64,000 nt of DNA from Australimonas brisbanensis (GCA_038147155.1 JAYQTA010000011.1:1-64000), one strand, 5' to 3'; positions 53,895 through 62,946 are shown, numbered from the stretch's first letter. Made by a program: numbers and translations. Notes: generated from the letters alone by a model not told the origin.

Positions 53895-54884
53895 ATGGCA
53901 GCCCAACCCACCCCCCCAAGCGCGCCTGAACAGCCCGAGCGTCGGCCCTTCCCCTGGCGGCGTCTGCGATTGCCGGTGGCGGTGGCGCTGGTGGTGCTGG
54001 TGACGGGGTACATCGCCACCTCCTGCATGGTGGTGGGGCAGGCGCTCACCGCCGCGCGCGAGCCCATCGAGTCCACGCCTGCTGTTGAGGGCCTGGCCTA
54101 CGAGGACGTGTCGTTCTCCCCGCGCGGGGATGCCGCGCTGACCCTGCGCGGGTGGTTCATGCCCGCCTCCCCCAGCGCCGACGCCGCCCTGGGGGCGGTG
54201 GTCTTCGTCCATGGCATCGACCGCAACCGGGAGTGGGACATCACGCTCCTGGCGGGGCTGGTGGAACGTGGCTTCAGCGTGCTCGCCTTCGACCTGCGCG
54301 GGCACGGTGTCTCGGACGATGCGCCCATGGGGGCGGGCATCGCCGAGCAGGACGACGTGCGCGGGGCGGTGGACTTCGTGCTGGAGGAGGGGCTGGGGGA
54401 GCCGGGCCGCATCTTCCTGTACGGGATCTCCTACGGCGGGGCCATCGCGCTGCTCATGGGCCTGGACGAGCCCGCCGTGGCGGGGGTGTATTCCGATTCT
54501 GCCTTCGCGGACCTGTCGGACGTGCTGGTGAAGGAGGTGGCGGACCGCACGGTGCTGCCTCGGTGGGCGGCGCTGACGCTGCGCCCCGGCATCGTGTGGG
54601 TGGCGCGCCTCACCCGGGGGATAGACATCACCCAGGTGCGCCCGGTGGCGGTGGTGGGGGAGTACCCCTACCGGCTGGGCATCACCCACTGCCTGGAGGA
54701 CACCCGCGTCTCGGTGGAGCAGGCCATCGCCCTGTGGGGCGCGGCCCCCCCCGGCGGCTCCTTCACCCTCTACCCGGACTGCGACCACGGTGGGGCGTTC
54801 GAGGTGTGGGACGGGCGCTACCTGGATACGGTGGCCGCCTACTTCGAGGAGCGGCTCATCATCGAGGGGCTGCTGGCCCCGTGA
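53895..54884 (+). CDS. Membrane-anchored alpha/beta hydrolase
   Basis: This is a 329-aa protein. A basic N-terminus and one transmembrane helix (about 25-50) precede an alpha/beta hydrolase domain: oxyanion segment FVHGIDRNREW, FDLRGHGVSDD, nucleophile elbow GISYGG, and a C-terminal histidine in DCDHGGAFE. The substrate is unknown. Its stop overlaps the GTG of the next lipoprotein gene, so the two probably act together at the cell surface. Confidence 0.85.
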   Translation: MAAQPTPPSAPEQPERRPFPWRRLRLPVAVALVVLVTGYIATSCMVVGQALTAAREPIESTPAVEGLAYEDVSFSPRGDAALTLRGWFMPASPSADAALGAVVFVHGIDRNREWDITLLAGLVERGFSVLAFDLRGHGVSDDAPMGAGIAEQDDVRGAVDFVLEEGLGEPGRIFLYGISYGGAIALLMGLDEPAVAGVYSDSAFADLSDVLVKEVADRTVLPRWAALTLRPGIVWVARLTRGIDITQVRPVAVVGEYPYRLGITHCLEDTRVSVEQAIALWGAAPPGGSFTLYPDCDHGGAFEVWDGRYLDTVAAYFEERLIIEGLLAP

Positions 54885-55435
54885 GGACGCGCGCGCTCCT
54901 GCTGGCCGCTCTGGCGCTGGCCGCCTGCGGCGCTCCCGCCGCCACCCCCACCCCACGCGGCGATGCGCCGGTGGACGCGGCGGCGATGCGCGCGCTGCTC
55001 ACCCCTGCGGACGTGGAGTCGCTGGGGGGGCCTGGGGGGCTGGCCGTCGAACTGGACGACCTGCTCCCGGTGGTGGCCGAGGCCAACCCCGCCCGCGCCG
55101 CGCTGCTGGCCGCCTGGTTCCTGCTGACGGTGCACGAGGGGAACACGGGCCCGGCGCTGTCCTTCTCGGTGCTGGAGTTCCACGACCCCGCCGACGCGCG
55201 CGCCCACCTGGGCAGCGTGCTGGCAGGCCCGGGGTACCGGCCCGTGGACCTGGGCGCCGAGGTGCAGGCGGCGTTGACGGTGCCCGACGAGGCCACCGGC
55301 ATCGGCGCGGCGCTGGTGGCGCTGGAGGGGCGGCGGGTGTTCTCGCTGCACACCACCATCGCCGACGGCATCCCCCCGCTGGTGGACGCCGCCGGTCTGG
55401 AGGCTTTGGCCCGCACCATCTCCGGGCGGCTCTAG
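54881..55435 (+). CDS. Putative lipoprotein
   Basis: This is a 184-aa protein with signal peptide and lipobox (LALAACGAP). The mature part has no motif I recognise (LLTPADVESLGGPGGLAVEL, FSVLEFHDPADARAHLGSVL). The LTPADVESLGG stretch resembles substrate-binding or DUF3558-like lipoproteins only loosely. The GTG start overlaps the hydrolase stop (GTGA). Confidence 0.7.
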   Translation: MRTRALLLAALALAACGAPAATPTPRGDAPVDAAAMRALLTPADVESLGGPGGLAVELDDLLPVVAEANPARAALLAAWFLLTVHEGNTGPALSFSVLEFHDPADARAHLGSVLAGPGYRPVDLGAEVQAALTVPDEATGIGAALVALEGRRVFSLHTTIADGIPPLVDAAGLEALARTISGRL

Positions 55436-55446
55436 GCCGCCGGGGC

Positions 55447-56184
55447 CTAGTGCAGCAGGCCGCCGCCGTCCACCACGATGGACTGCCCGCTCACCATCGC
55501 CGCATCGTCCGAGGCGAGGAACGCGATGGTCGCGGCCAGGTGCTCCGGGTAGACGCGCTGCTTGATGGCCTGGTTCTGCATGGTGCGCTCGAACATCTCC
55601 GGCGGGTTGTAGGCCTCGGTGCCGGGGGTGGCCACCTGCCCTGGCATCACCGAGTTCACCGTGATGCCGTCGCCCCCCAGCTCCTTGCACATGTTCCAGG
55701 TGAGGCCAATCACCGCGCCCTTGGCGGACACGTACGGCGTCTGGCCGGGGTTGCCCATGAAGAAGGTGCGGGAGGCCACGTTGATGACGCGCCCGTGCTC
55801 GCTCTTCTTCAGCAGCGGGTAGGCCGCCTTGATGGCCAGGAAGTAGCCGATGTAGTTCACCTCGGCGAAGCGCTCCACCTCGGCCTTGGTCCAGGACTGC
55901 CAGTCCTTGCGCGGGGCGATGAGCCCGGCGTTGTTCACCAGGATGTCCAGGCCCCCGAAGGCCTGCTCCACCCCGGCGAAGGCCGCCGCCAGCTGCGCCT
56001 CGTCGGTGGTGTCGGCCTTGAAGGCTGCCCCGCCGATGGCCTTTGCCACGGCCTGCGCCTCGTCCTCGCGCAGGTCCAGCACCGCCACCCTCGCGCCCTC
56101 CTCCGCAAGCCGCTCCGCTGCCGCCTTGCCGAGGCCCCGGGCGCCGCCCGTGACCACCGCGATCCGTCCGTTCAGTCCGCGCAT
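55447..56184 (-). CDS. SDR-family oxidoreductase 4
   Basis: This is a 245-aa classical SDR with TGGARGLG, NNAG, Ser in NVASRTF and YVSAK; aspartate after the second strand (VLDLRED) suggests NAD preference. It is not close to the three tandem SDRs at 42-44 kb. I prefer ATG 56184, which has GGAGG 6 bp upstream, over ATG 56190. The substrate is unknown. Confidence 0.9.
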   Translation of the reverse strand: MRGLNGRIAVVTGGARGLGKAAAERLAEEGARVAVLDLREDEAQAVAKAIGGAAFKADTTDEAQLAAAFAGVEQAFGGLDILVNNAGLIAPRKDWQSWTKAEVERFAEVNYIGYFLAIKAAYPLLKKSEHGRVINVASRTFFMGNPGQTPYVSAKGAVIGLTWNMCKELGGDGITVNSVMPGQVATPGTEAYNPPEMFERTMQNQAIKQRVYPEHLAATIAFLASDDAAMVSGQSIVVDGGGLLH

Positions 56185-56242
56185 GTCCATCCTCCGTCCC
56201 GCGCCCGCTGCGGGACGCGCCGTGTGCGTTGTGCGAGGGATT

Positions 56243-57445
56243 CTAGCCGGAACGGGGCCGGAAGATGCCGAAGGAGGAGGTGTAGGCGTGCAGGTGGGTG
56301 GCCCCCGCCACGGGACCTATCTCCCCGTTGCAGAAGAACCCGCCCAGGGGCAGCCCATCCCCTGCGCCGGCCACCAGCTCACGGAAGATGCCGCTATCGT
56401 GGTCACCCTCCCCGTACAGGTAGCGCCCGCGACCGGTGCAGGAGAAGAGCAGCGCCCCCGCGGGGGCGCGCCCCGCCGCGGTGCGGACGTAGCGGGTCAG
56501 GGCCTGGCGCAGGTCCTCGGTGCTGGTGTCCGCGTCACGCACGTGGAAGCGCACCACCTGCCCCTCGTGCAGGTGCGCGCCCACGGTGAGCGCCCCGCGC
56601 TTGGGGTCGATCCCCGTCAGGTTGCGCACCAGGTACTCGTCCGGGCCTGGCTCCAGGCCCAGCGCGTCGGCCGCGATGCCGATGAACAGGTTGCGCTGCA
56701 TCAGTTCTTGGTCGCGCGGGCCCGCGGCGGAGAACAGCTCTTGGAGCACCTCCACGGGGCTGCGCCCGTCCAGCCCCAGCAGCATCGGCCCGGCCGCCGC
56801 CGTCACCCGAACCGGCTCACCCAGCGGGCGGCACCCCTGCGCCACCACCGTGTCCACCACCACATCGCCCCACAGCGCCACTCCCACGGCGCCCTCGCGG
56901 AAGAGCAGGTCACCCTGGTAGAGGGCGTGGGTGCGCGGGCCGCGTCCGCCGGAGGCCAACCCCCCGATCTTGGCCGCGCCCGGCCAGGCGTAATCCAGCC
57001 CCGCCACCAGCGCCTCCGGGTCCAGGGAGAAGGGGTCGGAGAGGATCAGGAAGTGGGGCCCGGCGTCCAGGGGCACGCCGGTGCGCTCCGCCCATGCGTC
57101 CGGGGGGGCATCGGGAGAGGGGAGCTCGTCGGCCAGCAGGTGGAAGGTGCGCAGGGAGACGCCGGGCAGACGCGCGGCGGTGATGGAGAGCCCTGCGGCC
57201 CCCTCCACCTCGTGGCCGCCGCCGATGACCCCCGCTCCCGTGCAGCCGATGATGGCGGCGTGAGGGAAACGCCGGTGCAGCTGCGGCCCCAGGGGCGCGG
57301 AGAGCAGGTCGTGCTGGTGGGAGGCGAAGACGATGACCAGGTCCGGCTCCGGGCCCGGCCCCAACTGGGCCCCCACCAGGGAGCACGCCTCCTCCAGCGC
57401 CACCGCCAGCGAGGCGCGCTCCGAGACCGCAGACGCCCACTGCAT
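56243..57445 (-). CDS. FIST-domain sensor protein
   Basis: This is a 400-aa cytoplasmic protein with FIST N (about 30-230; IIGCTGAGVIGGG, KIGGLASGG) and FIST C (about 235-385; LLFSCTGRGRYLYG, GGFFCNGEIGPV). FIST domains are proposed to bind small ligands such as amino acids and occur with signalling modules, but no kinase or cyclase is adjacent. It is divergent from nusA. Confidence 0.88.
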   Translation of the reverse strand: MQWASAVSERASLAVALEEACSLVGAQLGPGPEPDLVIVFASHQHDLLSAPLGPQLHRRFPHAAIIGCTGAGVIGGGHEVEGAAGLSITAARLPGVSLRTFHLLADELPSPDAPPDAWAERTGVPLDAGPHFLILSDPFSLDPEALVAGLDYAWPGAAKIGGLASGGRGPRTHALYQGDLLFREGAVGVALWGDVVVDTVVAQGCRPLGEPVRVTAAAGPMLLGLDGRSPVEVLQELFSAAGPRDQELMQRNLFIGIAADALGLEPGPDEYLVRNLTGIDPKRGALTVGAHLHEGQVVRFHVRDADTSTEDLRQALTRYVRTAAGRAPAGALLFSCTGRGRYLYGEGDHDSGIFRELVAGAGDGLPLGGFFCNGEIGPVAGATHLHAYTSSFGIFRPRSG

Positions 57446-57495
57446 CCCGCACCTCCCAACCGAGGGCCGCCCGAGCGCTGCCCGAGGGCGAGCCG

Positions 57496-57501
57496 AGTAT
57501 A
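57496..57501 (-). promoter_or_regulatory. Candidate -10 for the FIST gene
   Basis: TATACT on the minus strand lies about 50 bp before the ATG. No clear -35 is present. Confidence 0.35.
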
Positions 57502-57530
57502 GCGCGCGACCGCCCGCGCGGGCGGTCAGG

Positions 57531-57560
57531 TGGACAGCCTTCGCTCCCCAGGCGTATGCT
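57531..57560 (+). promoter_or_regulatory. nusA operon promoter
   Basis: TGGACA, 18 bases, then TATGCT. The predicted start is near 57567, three bases before a perfect hairpin. Confidence 0.65.
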
Positions 57561-57569
57561 AGGGGCGAT

Positions 57570-57594
57570 GAGAGTGGGCAACGAGCCCACTCTC
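57570..57594 (+). terminator. Hairpin at the 5' end of the nusA transcript
   Basis: GAGAGTGGGC-AACGA-GCCCACTCTC is a perfect 10-bp stem followed by TCGTTTCTTC. It looks like a weak intrinsic terminator or a 5'-protective hairpin. NusA itself acts at such hairpins, so autoregulation is possible. Confidence 0.6.
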
Positions 57595-57662
57595 TCGTTT
57601 CTTCGGGGAGATGCCGCCACAGTCACGTTACAGGGGCGCGGCGCAGGAGACGGAACGGGGAT

Positions 57663-59258
57663 ATGAAGAGCGAATTCCTCATCGCGATCACACAGTTGGC
57701 GGCCGAGCGGAACCTGCCACAGGACATGGTCATGGGCGCGGTGGAAGCGGCCCTGGCCTCCGCCTACCGCAAGGAGGGGCCCAACGGGGCCGTCTCCAGC
57801 GTCCGAGTGCACCTGGACCCCGACACCGGCGAGGTGGAGGTCTTCCAGCAGAAGACGGTGGTGGAAGAGGTCTCCAACGAGCTGGCCGAGGTGACCCTCG
57901 AAGAGGCCAAAACGCTGCGCAAGAGCCCCGTTCCCACCCTCGGTGAGGTGCTGGAGTTCCCCATGGAGCCCCAGGCCGCCGGGCGCATCGCCGCCCAGAC
58001 CGCCAAGCAAGTGGTGATCCAGCGCCTGCGCGAGGCCGAGCGTGAGCTGATCTTCGCCGAGTTCTCGGAGAAGGTGGGCGAGGTGTTCACCGCCACTGTC
58101 CAGCGCGGCGGCGGCCCCGGGGGCATCGCCACGGTGGACCTGAACGGTCGCGCCACCGGCGTGCTGCCCCCCGCCGAGCAGGCGCAGTACGAGCGCTACC
58201 GGCCGGGACTGAAGGTCAAGGTGCTCATCACCGCCGTGGAGCAGAGCCCGCGCGGGCCGGAGATCATCGTCTCCCGCGCCCACCCGGACCTGCTGCGGCG
58301 TCTGTTCGAGATGGAGGTGCCGGAGGTCTACAACGGCATCGTGGAGATCCGCGGCATCTCCCGCGAGGCGGGTTCGCGCGCCAAGGTCGCCGTCCACGCC
58401 ACCCAGGAGGGCGTGGACCCGGTGGGTGCGTGCGTGGGTCTGCGGGGCATCCGCATCCAGAACATCGTCAACGAGCTCCAGGGCGAGAAGATCGACGTGA
58501 TTCAGTGGTCCAAGGACGAGGCCACGTTCATCTCCCATGCCCTCTCTCCCGCCCAGCCGCTGCGCGTGGACCTGGACGATACGGAGCGCACCGCCGCCGT
58601 GGTGGTGCCGGACCGGCAGCTCTCGCTGGCCATCGGCCGTGAGGGCCAGAACGCGCGCCTGGCGGCCAAGCTCACCGGCTGGAAGGTGGACATCAAGTCC
58701 TCCTCTGAGGTGGAAATCGAGCGCATGAAGCGCCAGATCGAGGGCGAGGTGGCCGAGCGGGCCGCCGCTGCCGCCGCCACGGCCACCGTTGCAGCCGAGG
58801 CGCCAGCCCCCACCGCCGAGCCGGTACCCACCCGTCTGGCGGCCGAGGCTCCCGAACCGGTGGCGGCCAGCGCCGTGGACGATGAGGCCGCCATCATGGC
58901 GGAGCTGGAGGCGGAGGCCGCTGCCGCCGCCAAGGCCGCTCAGGAGGCCACCGGGGGCCTCACGCCCGAGGAGCTGCTGGCGCTGGAGTCTCTGGACGCA
59001 GCCCCAGCCGACGAGGAAGAGGTGGTGGAGGAGGTCGTCGTCGAGGACGACGAGGACATCTGGAAGATACCGGAGGCCATCGGCGGCGGACCTCAGATCC
59101 GCTTCGCCGAGGACATCCTGGGCGAGCGCCGTGGCGGTGGCAGCACCGGCCGCCGGCGCGGTGGCGGGAACCGTGGCGGTGGGAACCGTGGCGGCAACCG
59201 GCCCGGCGGGGCCAAGGGCGGCGGTCGGCCCGGCGGCCCTCGGCCCGGCGGCTCATAG
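57663..59258 (+). CDS. nusA: Transcription termination/antitermination factor NusA
   Basis: It binds RNA polymerase and nascent RNA. The 531-aa protein has the N-terminal polymerase-binding domain (1-125), S1 (about 135-200, VGEVFTATVQRGG), and KH1 and KH2 (about 205-350, VGACVGLRGIRIQNIVNELQ, VVPDRQLSLAIGREGQNARL). A long acidic/Ala-rich segment follows, then a tail of about 45 residues rich in Arg and Gly (RRGGG, NRGGGNRGGNRPGG). RGG-like tails usually bind RNA. ATG 57663 starts the conserved MKSEFLIAITQLAAERNLP. rimP, normally just upstream, is absent. Confidence 0.94.
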   Translation: MKSEFLIAITQLAAERNLPQDMVMGAVEAALASAYRKEGPNGAVSSVRVHLDPDTGEVEVFQQKTVVEEVSNELAEVTLEEAKTLRKSPVPTLGEVLEFPMEPQAAGRIAAQTAKQVVIQRLREAERELIFAEFSEKVGEVFTATVQRGGGPGGIATVDLNGRATGVLPPAEQAQYERYRPGLKVKVLITAVEQSPRGPEIIVSRAHPDLLRRLFEMEVPEVYNGIVEIRGISREAGSRAKVAVHATQEGVDPVGACVGLRGIRIQNIVNELQGEKIDVIQWSKDEATFISHALSPAQPLRVDLDDTERTAAVVVPDRQLSLAIGREGQNARLAAKLTGWKVDIKSSSEVEIERMKRQIEGEVAERAAAAAATATVAAEAPAPTAEPVPTRLAAEAPEPVAASAVDDEAAIMAELEAEAAAAAKAAQEATGGLTPEELLALESLDAAPADEEEVVEEVVVEDDEDIWKIPEAIGGGPQIRFAEDILGERRGGGSTGRRRGGGNRGGGNRGGNRPGGAKGGGRPGGPRPGGS

Positions 59259-59285
59259 AGCGTCTGCGGAGCGGAGGTGGGCGGC

Positions 59286-59567
59286 ATGAGCACGCGCCGC
59301 GTCCCCGTGCGCACCTGCATCGTCTGCGGGGAGAAGGCCCCCAAGCGGGAACTCACCCGTGTGGTGGTGGACCCGGACGGAACGGTGCGCGTGGATCCCA
59401 CGGGCAAGGCCCCTGGGCGGGGGGCGTACCTGTGCGGGAGACCCTCCTGCCGCCAACGGGTGCTGATGGGCGAGCGACTGGCGCGCTCGCTGCGCCAGCC
59501 GGTGAGCGTGGAGGCCCGTGAGGGCCTGGAGGAGCGCCTGTCCGGGGAGGACGCCCCGCAGGCTTGA
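59286..59567 (+). CDS. YlxR/RnpM family RNA-binding protein
   Basis: This is a 93-aa protein with the family signature RTCIVCGEKAPKRELTRVVV and GRGAYLCGRPSC. It sits between nusA and infB as in most bacteria. Homologues bind RNA and modulate RNase P. ATG 59286 has GGAGG 8 bp upstream. Confidence 0.93.
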   Translation: MSTRRVPVRTCIVCGEKAPKRELTRVVVDPDGTVRVDPTGKAPGRGAYLCGRPSCRQRVLMGERLARSLRQPVSVEAREGLEERLSGEDAPQA

Positions 59568-59594
59568 CGGCAGAGGGAATCAGGGAGGACCCAG

Positions 59595-61373
59595 ATGACT
59601 GAACAGACGCCCGGACAGGCTACGGCGACCCGCAAGGTGACGCTGCGCGCACTGCCCATGGGGGAGGCGGTCACCGTGGGCACCCTGGCCCAGCGCATGG
59701 GCGTCGAGCCCGTGGCCGTGATCAAGCAGCTGATGCGCGGGGGCATCTTCGCCTCCATCAACCAGGTGGTGGACTTCGAGACCGCCGCCGCCGTGGCGCG
59801 CGCCTTCGGCTTCGCCGCGCGCAAGGTGGAGGAGGCCGGCGCCACCGCTGCTGGCTCCGTGGCTGAGGATGAGTCCGCTGACCTGGTCACGCGCCCGCCG
59901 GTGGTGACGATCCTGGGTCACGTTGACCACGGCAAGACCACCCTGCTGGACGCGATCCGCAAGACCAACGTGGTCGCCAAGGAGGCGGGTGGCATCACCC
60001 AGCACATCGGCGCCTACCAGGTGGAGCACAACGGCTCCCCCATCACCTTCATCGACACCCCGGGCCATGAGGCCTTCACGGCCATGCGCGCCCGTGGCGC
60101 CCAGGTGACGGACATCGCCATCCTGGTGGTGGCGGCCAACGACGGCGTCATGCCCCAGACGGTGGAGGCCATCGACCACATCAAGGCCGCCGGCGTGCCC
60201 ATCATCGTCGCCATCAACAAGATGGACGTGGACGATGCGGACCCCGAGAAGGTGCGCCGCCAGCTCACCGAGCATGAGCTGGTGGTGGAGAAGTGGGGCG
60301 GCGACGTGATGGACGTGGAGGTCTCCGCCAAGGCGGGCAGAGGCATCGATGACCTGCTGGAGTCGATCCAGCTGGTGGCCGAGGTGGGCGAGTTCAAGGC
60401 CAACCCCGCCCGGCCAGGCGTGGGCGTGGTGGTGGAGGCGCGCCTGGACAAGTCCCGCGGCTCCCTGGCCACGGTGCTGGTGCAGACCGGCACCCTGAAG
60501 GTGGGCGACCACGTGGTGGTGGGCAACGTGCGCGGGCGGGTGAAGGCGCTGGTCAACGACCTGGGCCGCCGCATCCACCAGGCCGGGCCCTCCACCCCAG
60601 TGGAGGTGCTGGGCCTGACGGACACCCCCGGCGCGGGCGACCGGCTGGTGGTGGTGCCCAACGAGAAGAGCGCCCGTGACATGGTGGCTGAGCGCCAGCG
60701 CCGCGAGGACGCACGCCGGGGCGCCACGCTGGAGGAGATGGGCTCGCGTATCTCCTCCGGCCAGGTGAAGGAGCTGGCGCTGGTGGTCAAGACCGACGTG
60801 CAGGGTTCCACCGAGGCCGTGCGCCAGGCTCTGGAGCAGCTCTCCACGTCCGAGGCGCAGGTGCGGGTGATACACCTGGCCACTGGCGGCATCACCGAGT
60901 CCGACGTGCTCCTGGCCGTGGCCTCCAGCGCCATCATCGTGGGCTTCAACGCACGCCCCGACCAGGGCGCCGCGCGCCTGGCCGAGCAGGAGGGCGTGCA
61001 GATCCGCGAGTACAACATCATCTACCGGCTCACCGAGGACGTGGAGAAGGCGTTGGCCGGCATGCTGGAGCCCACCATCGAGGACGTGGTGGAGGGCAAG
61101 ATGGAGGTCCGCGCCGTCTTCTCCCTGGCGCGCAACCGCAAGACCGCCGGGTGCTACGTCCTGGAGGGCAAGGCGACGCGCGGAGCCAAGGCGCGCGTGT
61201 TGCGCGATGGCAAGGAGCTGTTCGACGGCTCCATCGCCGGGCTGCGCCGCTTCAAGGACGATGTGCGCGAGGTGGCCACGGGCTACGAGTGCGGTCTGTC
61301 CCTGGACGGGTTCGCCGACTTCCAGGAGGGCGACATCATCGAGGTGCACCGGGAGAAGGTCACCGGCGCCTAG
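59595..61373 (+). CDS. infB: Translation initiation factor IF-2
   Basis: This GTPase brings fMet-tRNA to the 30S subunit. The 592-aa protein is a short IF-2: a single IF2-N module (about 20-75, VTVGTLAQRMGVEPVAVIKQ), then G1 GHVDHGKT (108-115), DTPGHEAF and NKMD, then domains II, III and IV. The long low-complexity N-terminus of many species is missing. AGGGAGGACC lies before the ATG. Confidence 0.96.
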   Translation: MTEQTPGQATATRKVTLRALPMGEAVTVGTLAQRMGVEPVAVIKQLMRGGIFASINQVVDFETAAAVARAFGFAARKVEEAGATAAGSVAEDESADLVTRPPVVTILGHVDHGKTTLLDAIRKTNVVAKEAGGITQHIGAYQVEHNGSPITFIDTPGHEAFTAMRARGAQVTDIAILVVAANDGVMPQTVEAIDHIKAAGVPIIVAINKMDVDDADPEKVRRQLTEHELVVEKWGGDVMDVEVSAKAGRGIDDLLESIQLVAEVGEFKANPARPGVGVVVEARLDKSRGSLATVLVQTGTLKVGDHVVVGNVRGRVKALVNDLGRRIHQAGPSTPVEVLGLTDTPGAGDRLVVVPNEKSARDMVAERQRREDARRGATLEEMGSRISSGQVKELALVVKTDVQGSTEAVRQALEQLSTSEAQVRVIHLATGGITESDVLLAVASSAIIVGFNARPDQGAARLAEQEGVQIREYNIIYRLTEDVEKALAGMLEPTIEDVVEGKMEVRAVFSLARNRKTAGCYVLEGKATRGAKARVLRDGKELFDGSIAGLRRFKDDVREVATGYECGLSLDGFADFQEGDIIEVHREKVTGA

Positions 61374-61408
61374 CGCCCGGCCTCCGGTCCCGAGAGGAGC
61401 ATCGCGCC

Positions 61409-61798
61409 ATGTCTGATGGGCGCCGCATCCAGCGGGTAGGCACGTTGTTGCGCGAGGAGCTCTCCCGTCTGCTGCGGGAGGGCATCGCTGACCCGCGTCT
61501 GGGCTCGCTGATCACCATCGCCCGCGTGAACCTCTCGCCGGACCTGGAGCACGCCACGGTGGCCGTCTCCGTGCTGGGGGAGGCGAGCGCCCAGCGCCAG
61601 GCGCTGGAAACGCTGAACGATGCTGCGAGCTACCTGCGCCGTGAGTTGGCGGGCCGCATGCGCCTGCGCCACGTGCCGACGCTGCGTTTCGTGTCCGACG
61701 ATGCCGTCCAGGAGGGCGACCGGGTGTTGGAGCTATTGGACAGCCTGCCGCATGCGGCAGGCGCCCCCGACGGGCAGGAGCGCGAGCAGGATGGCTAG
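61409..61798 (+). CDS. rbfA: Ribosome-binding factor A
   Basis: This is a 30S maturation factor of 129 aa with the KH-like core (RRIQRVGTLLREELSRLLRE, SLITIARVNLSPDLEHATV, LRFVSDDAVQEGDRVLELL). ATG 61409 has GAGAGGAGC upstream. truB overlaps its end. Confidence 0.94.
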   Translation: MSDGRRIQRVGTLLREELSRLLREGIADPRLGSLITIARVNLSPDLEHATVAVSVLGEASAQRQALETLNDAASYLRRELAGRMRLRHVPTLRFVSDDAVQEGDRVLELLDSLPHAAGAPDGQEREQDG

Positions 61799-62732
61799 GC
61801 GTGCGCGCGGCGGGGTCATGGCCGATGGCATCATTCCTCTGAGCAAGCCGGGCGGCATCACCTCCATGGACGTGGTGCGCGTGGTCAAGCGCCTCACAGG
61901 CGTGCGCCGGGTGGGACACGCAGGCACCCTGGACCCCATCGCCACCGGCGTGCTGCCGGTGTGTCTCGGTCAGGCCACGCGGCTCATGGAGCGGCTGGTG
62001 GACGGGGGCAAGACCTACCGGGGCGAGGTGACGCTGGGGTCTGCCACCGACACCTACGACTCCGCGGGCCAGGTGACGGCAACCGGTTCCTGGGAGGCGG
62101 TCACCCGCCAGCAGGTGGAGGCGGCGCTCGCGCCCTACCACGGGACGGTGCTCCAGCGCCCCCCCATGTACTCGGCCCTCAAGCACGAGGGCCAGCGTCT
62201 CTACGAACTCGCCCGTGCCGGCGTGGAGGTGGAGCGCGAGCCGCGCGAGGTGGTGGTGCACGCCGTCACCCTGCTGGAGTTCGCCCCCCCGGTGCTGCGC
62301 ATCGAGGTGGCGTGCGGGCGCGGCTTCTACATGCGCACCCTGGCCCATGAGTTGGGCGAGGCGCTGGGCGTGCCCGCGCACCTCTCGGCGCTGGAGCGCA
62401 CCCAGGCTGGGCCCTTCGCGCTGGAGCAGACCGTCACGCTGGAGGCACTGGAGGCAGCGGGCCAGGGGTGGCGCGCCCACCTGCTCCCCCCGGATGCTGC
62501 AATGGCCCAGGTGCCCGCGGCCACGGTGGAGCCGGCGGCCGAGCGTCACCTGCGCAACGGGCAGCCCGTCTCGCTGCCCGGTGCGGGGGTGTATGCGGGG
62601 CACCTGGAGGAGCGCCGGGCCTACAGCGTGGATGGGCGGTTCATCGCCCTGGTGCGCTTCAACCGGATGGAGAGCCTCTGGGCGCCGGAGAAGGTGTTCG
62701 ACCTGCCGGAGCCCTCGCCCCTGGCGCCCTAG
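61791..62732 (+). CDS. truB: tRNA pseudouridine synthase B
   Basis: It converts U55 of tRNA to pseudouridine. The 313-aa protein has GIIPLSKPGGITSMDVV, catalytic aspartate in GHAGTLDPIATGVL, and the RPPMYSALKHEGQRLYELAR segment, with a short C-terminal PUA-like part. ATG 61791 overlaps the rbfA stop by 8 bases; ATG 61818 (MADGIIPLSK) is an equally good start. No ribF, rpsO or pnp follows. Confidence 0.94.
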   Translation: MARRARGGVMADGIIPLSKPGGITSMDVVRVVKRLTGVRRVGHAGTLDPIATGVLPVCLGQATRLMERLVDGGKTYRGEVTLGSATDTYDSAGQVTATGSWEAVTRQQVEAALAPYHGTVLQRPPMYSALKHEGQRLYELARAGVEVEREPREVVVHAVTLLEFAPPVLRIEVACGRGFYMRTLAHELGEALGVPAHLSALERTQAGPFALEQTVTLEALEAAGQGWRAHLLPPDAAMAQVPAATVEPAAERHLRNGQPVSLPGAGVYAGHLEERRAYSVDGRFIALVRFNRMESLWAPEKVFDLPEPSPLAP

Positions 62733-62740
62733 GCGGGCTT

Positions 62741-62946
62741 GCCCCGCTCGCTGCGCTCGCTTGTTACAGGGGGCTCCCCTGCGCCCCCTGCGGGGGCTAC
62801 CCCGTCTACGCGCCCTGCCGGGCGCTCAACGTGGGGCCTGCGGCCCCGCTCGCCCATTCTGGGGGCCCTTCGGCCCCCGCTGCCCCCGGGCTCGCACAGA
62901 GCAACCTGAACAGTTCGGGGCTTGGAGTTGGGCGCAGCCCCGAACG
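62741..62946. repeat. Interspersed hairpin-rich repeat, copy C
   Basis: This fills the gap between truB and the transporter gene. 62763-62848 is identical over 86 bases to the reverse complement of 40262-40347. Tandem stems include GCCCCC-TGC-GGGGGC, GCGCCC-TGCC-GGGCGC, GGGGCC-TGC-GGCCCC and GGGGGCC-CTTC-GGCCCCC. The distal part (TTCGGGG, TTGGAGT, GGGCGCAGCCCC) also matches copy B. It abuts the transporter stop codon at 62947. Confidence 0.85.
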
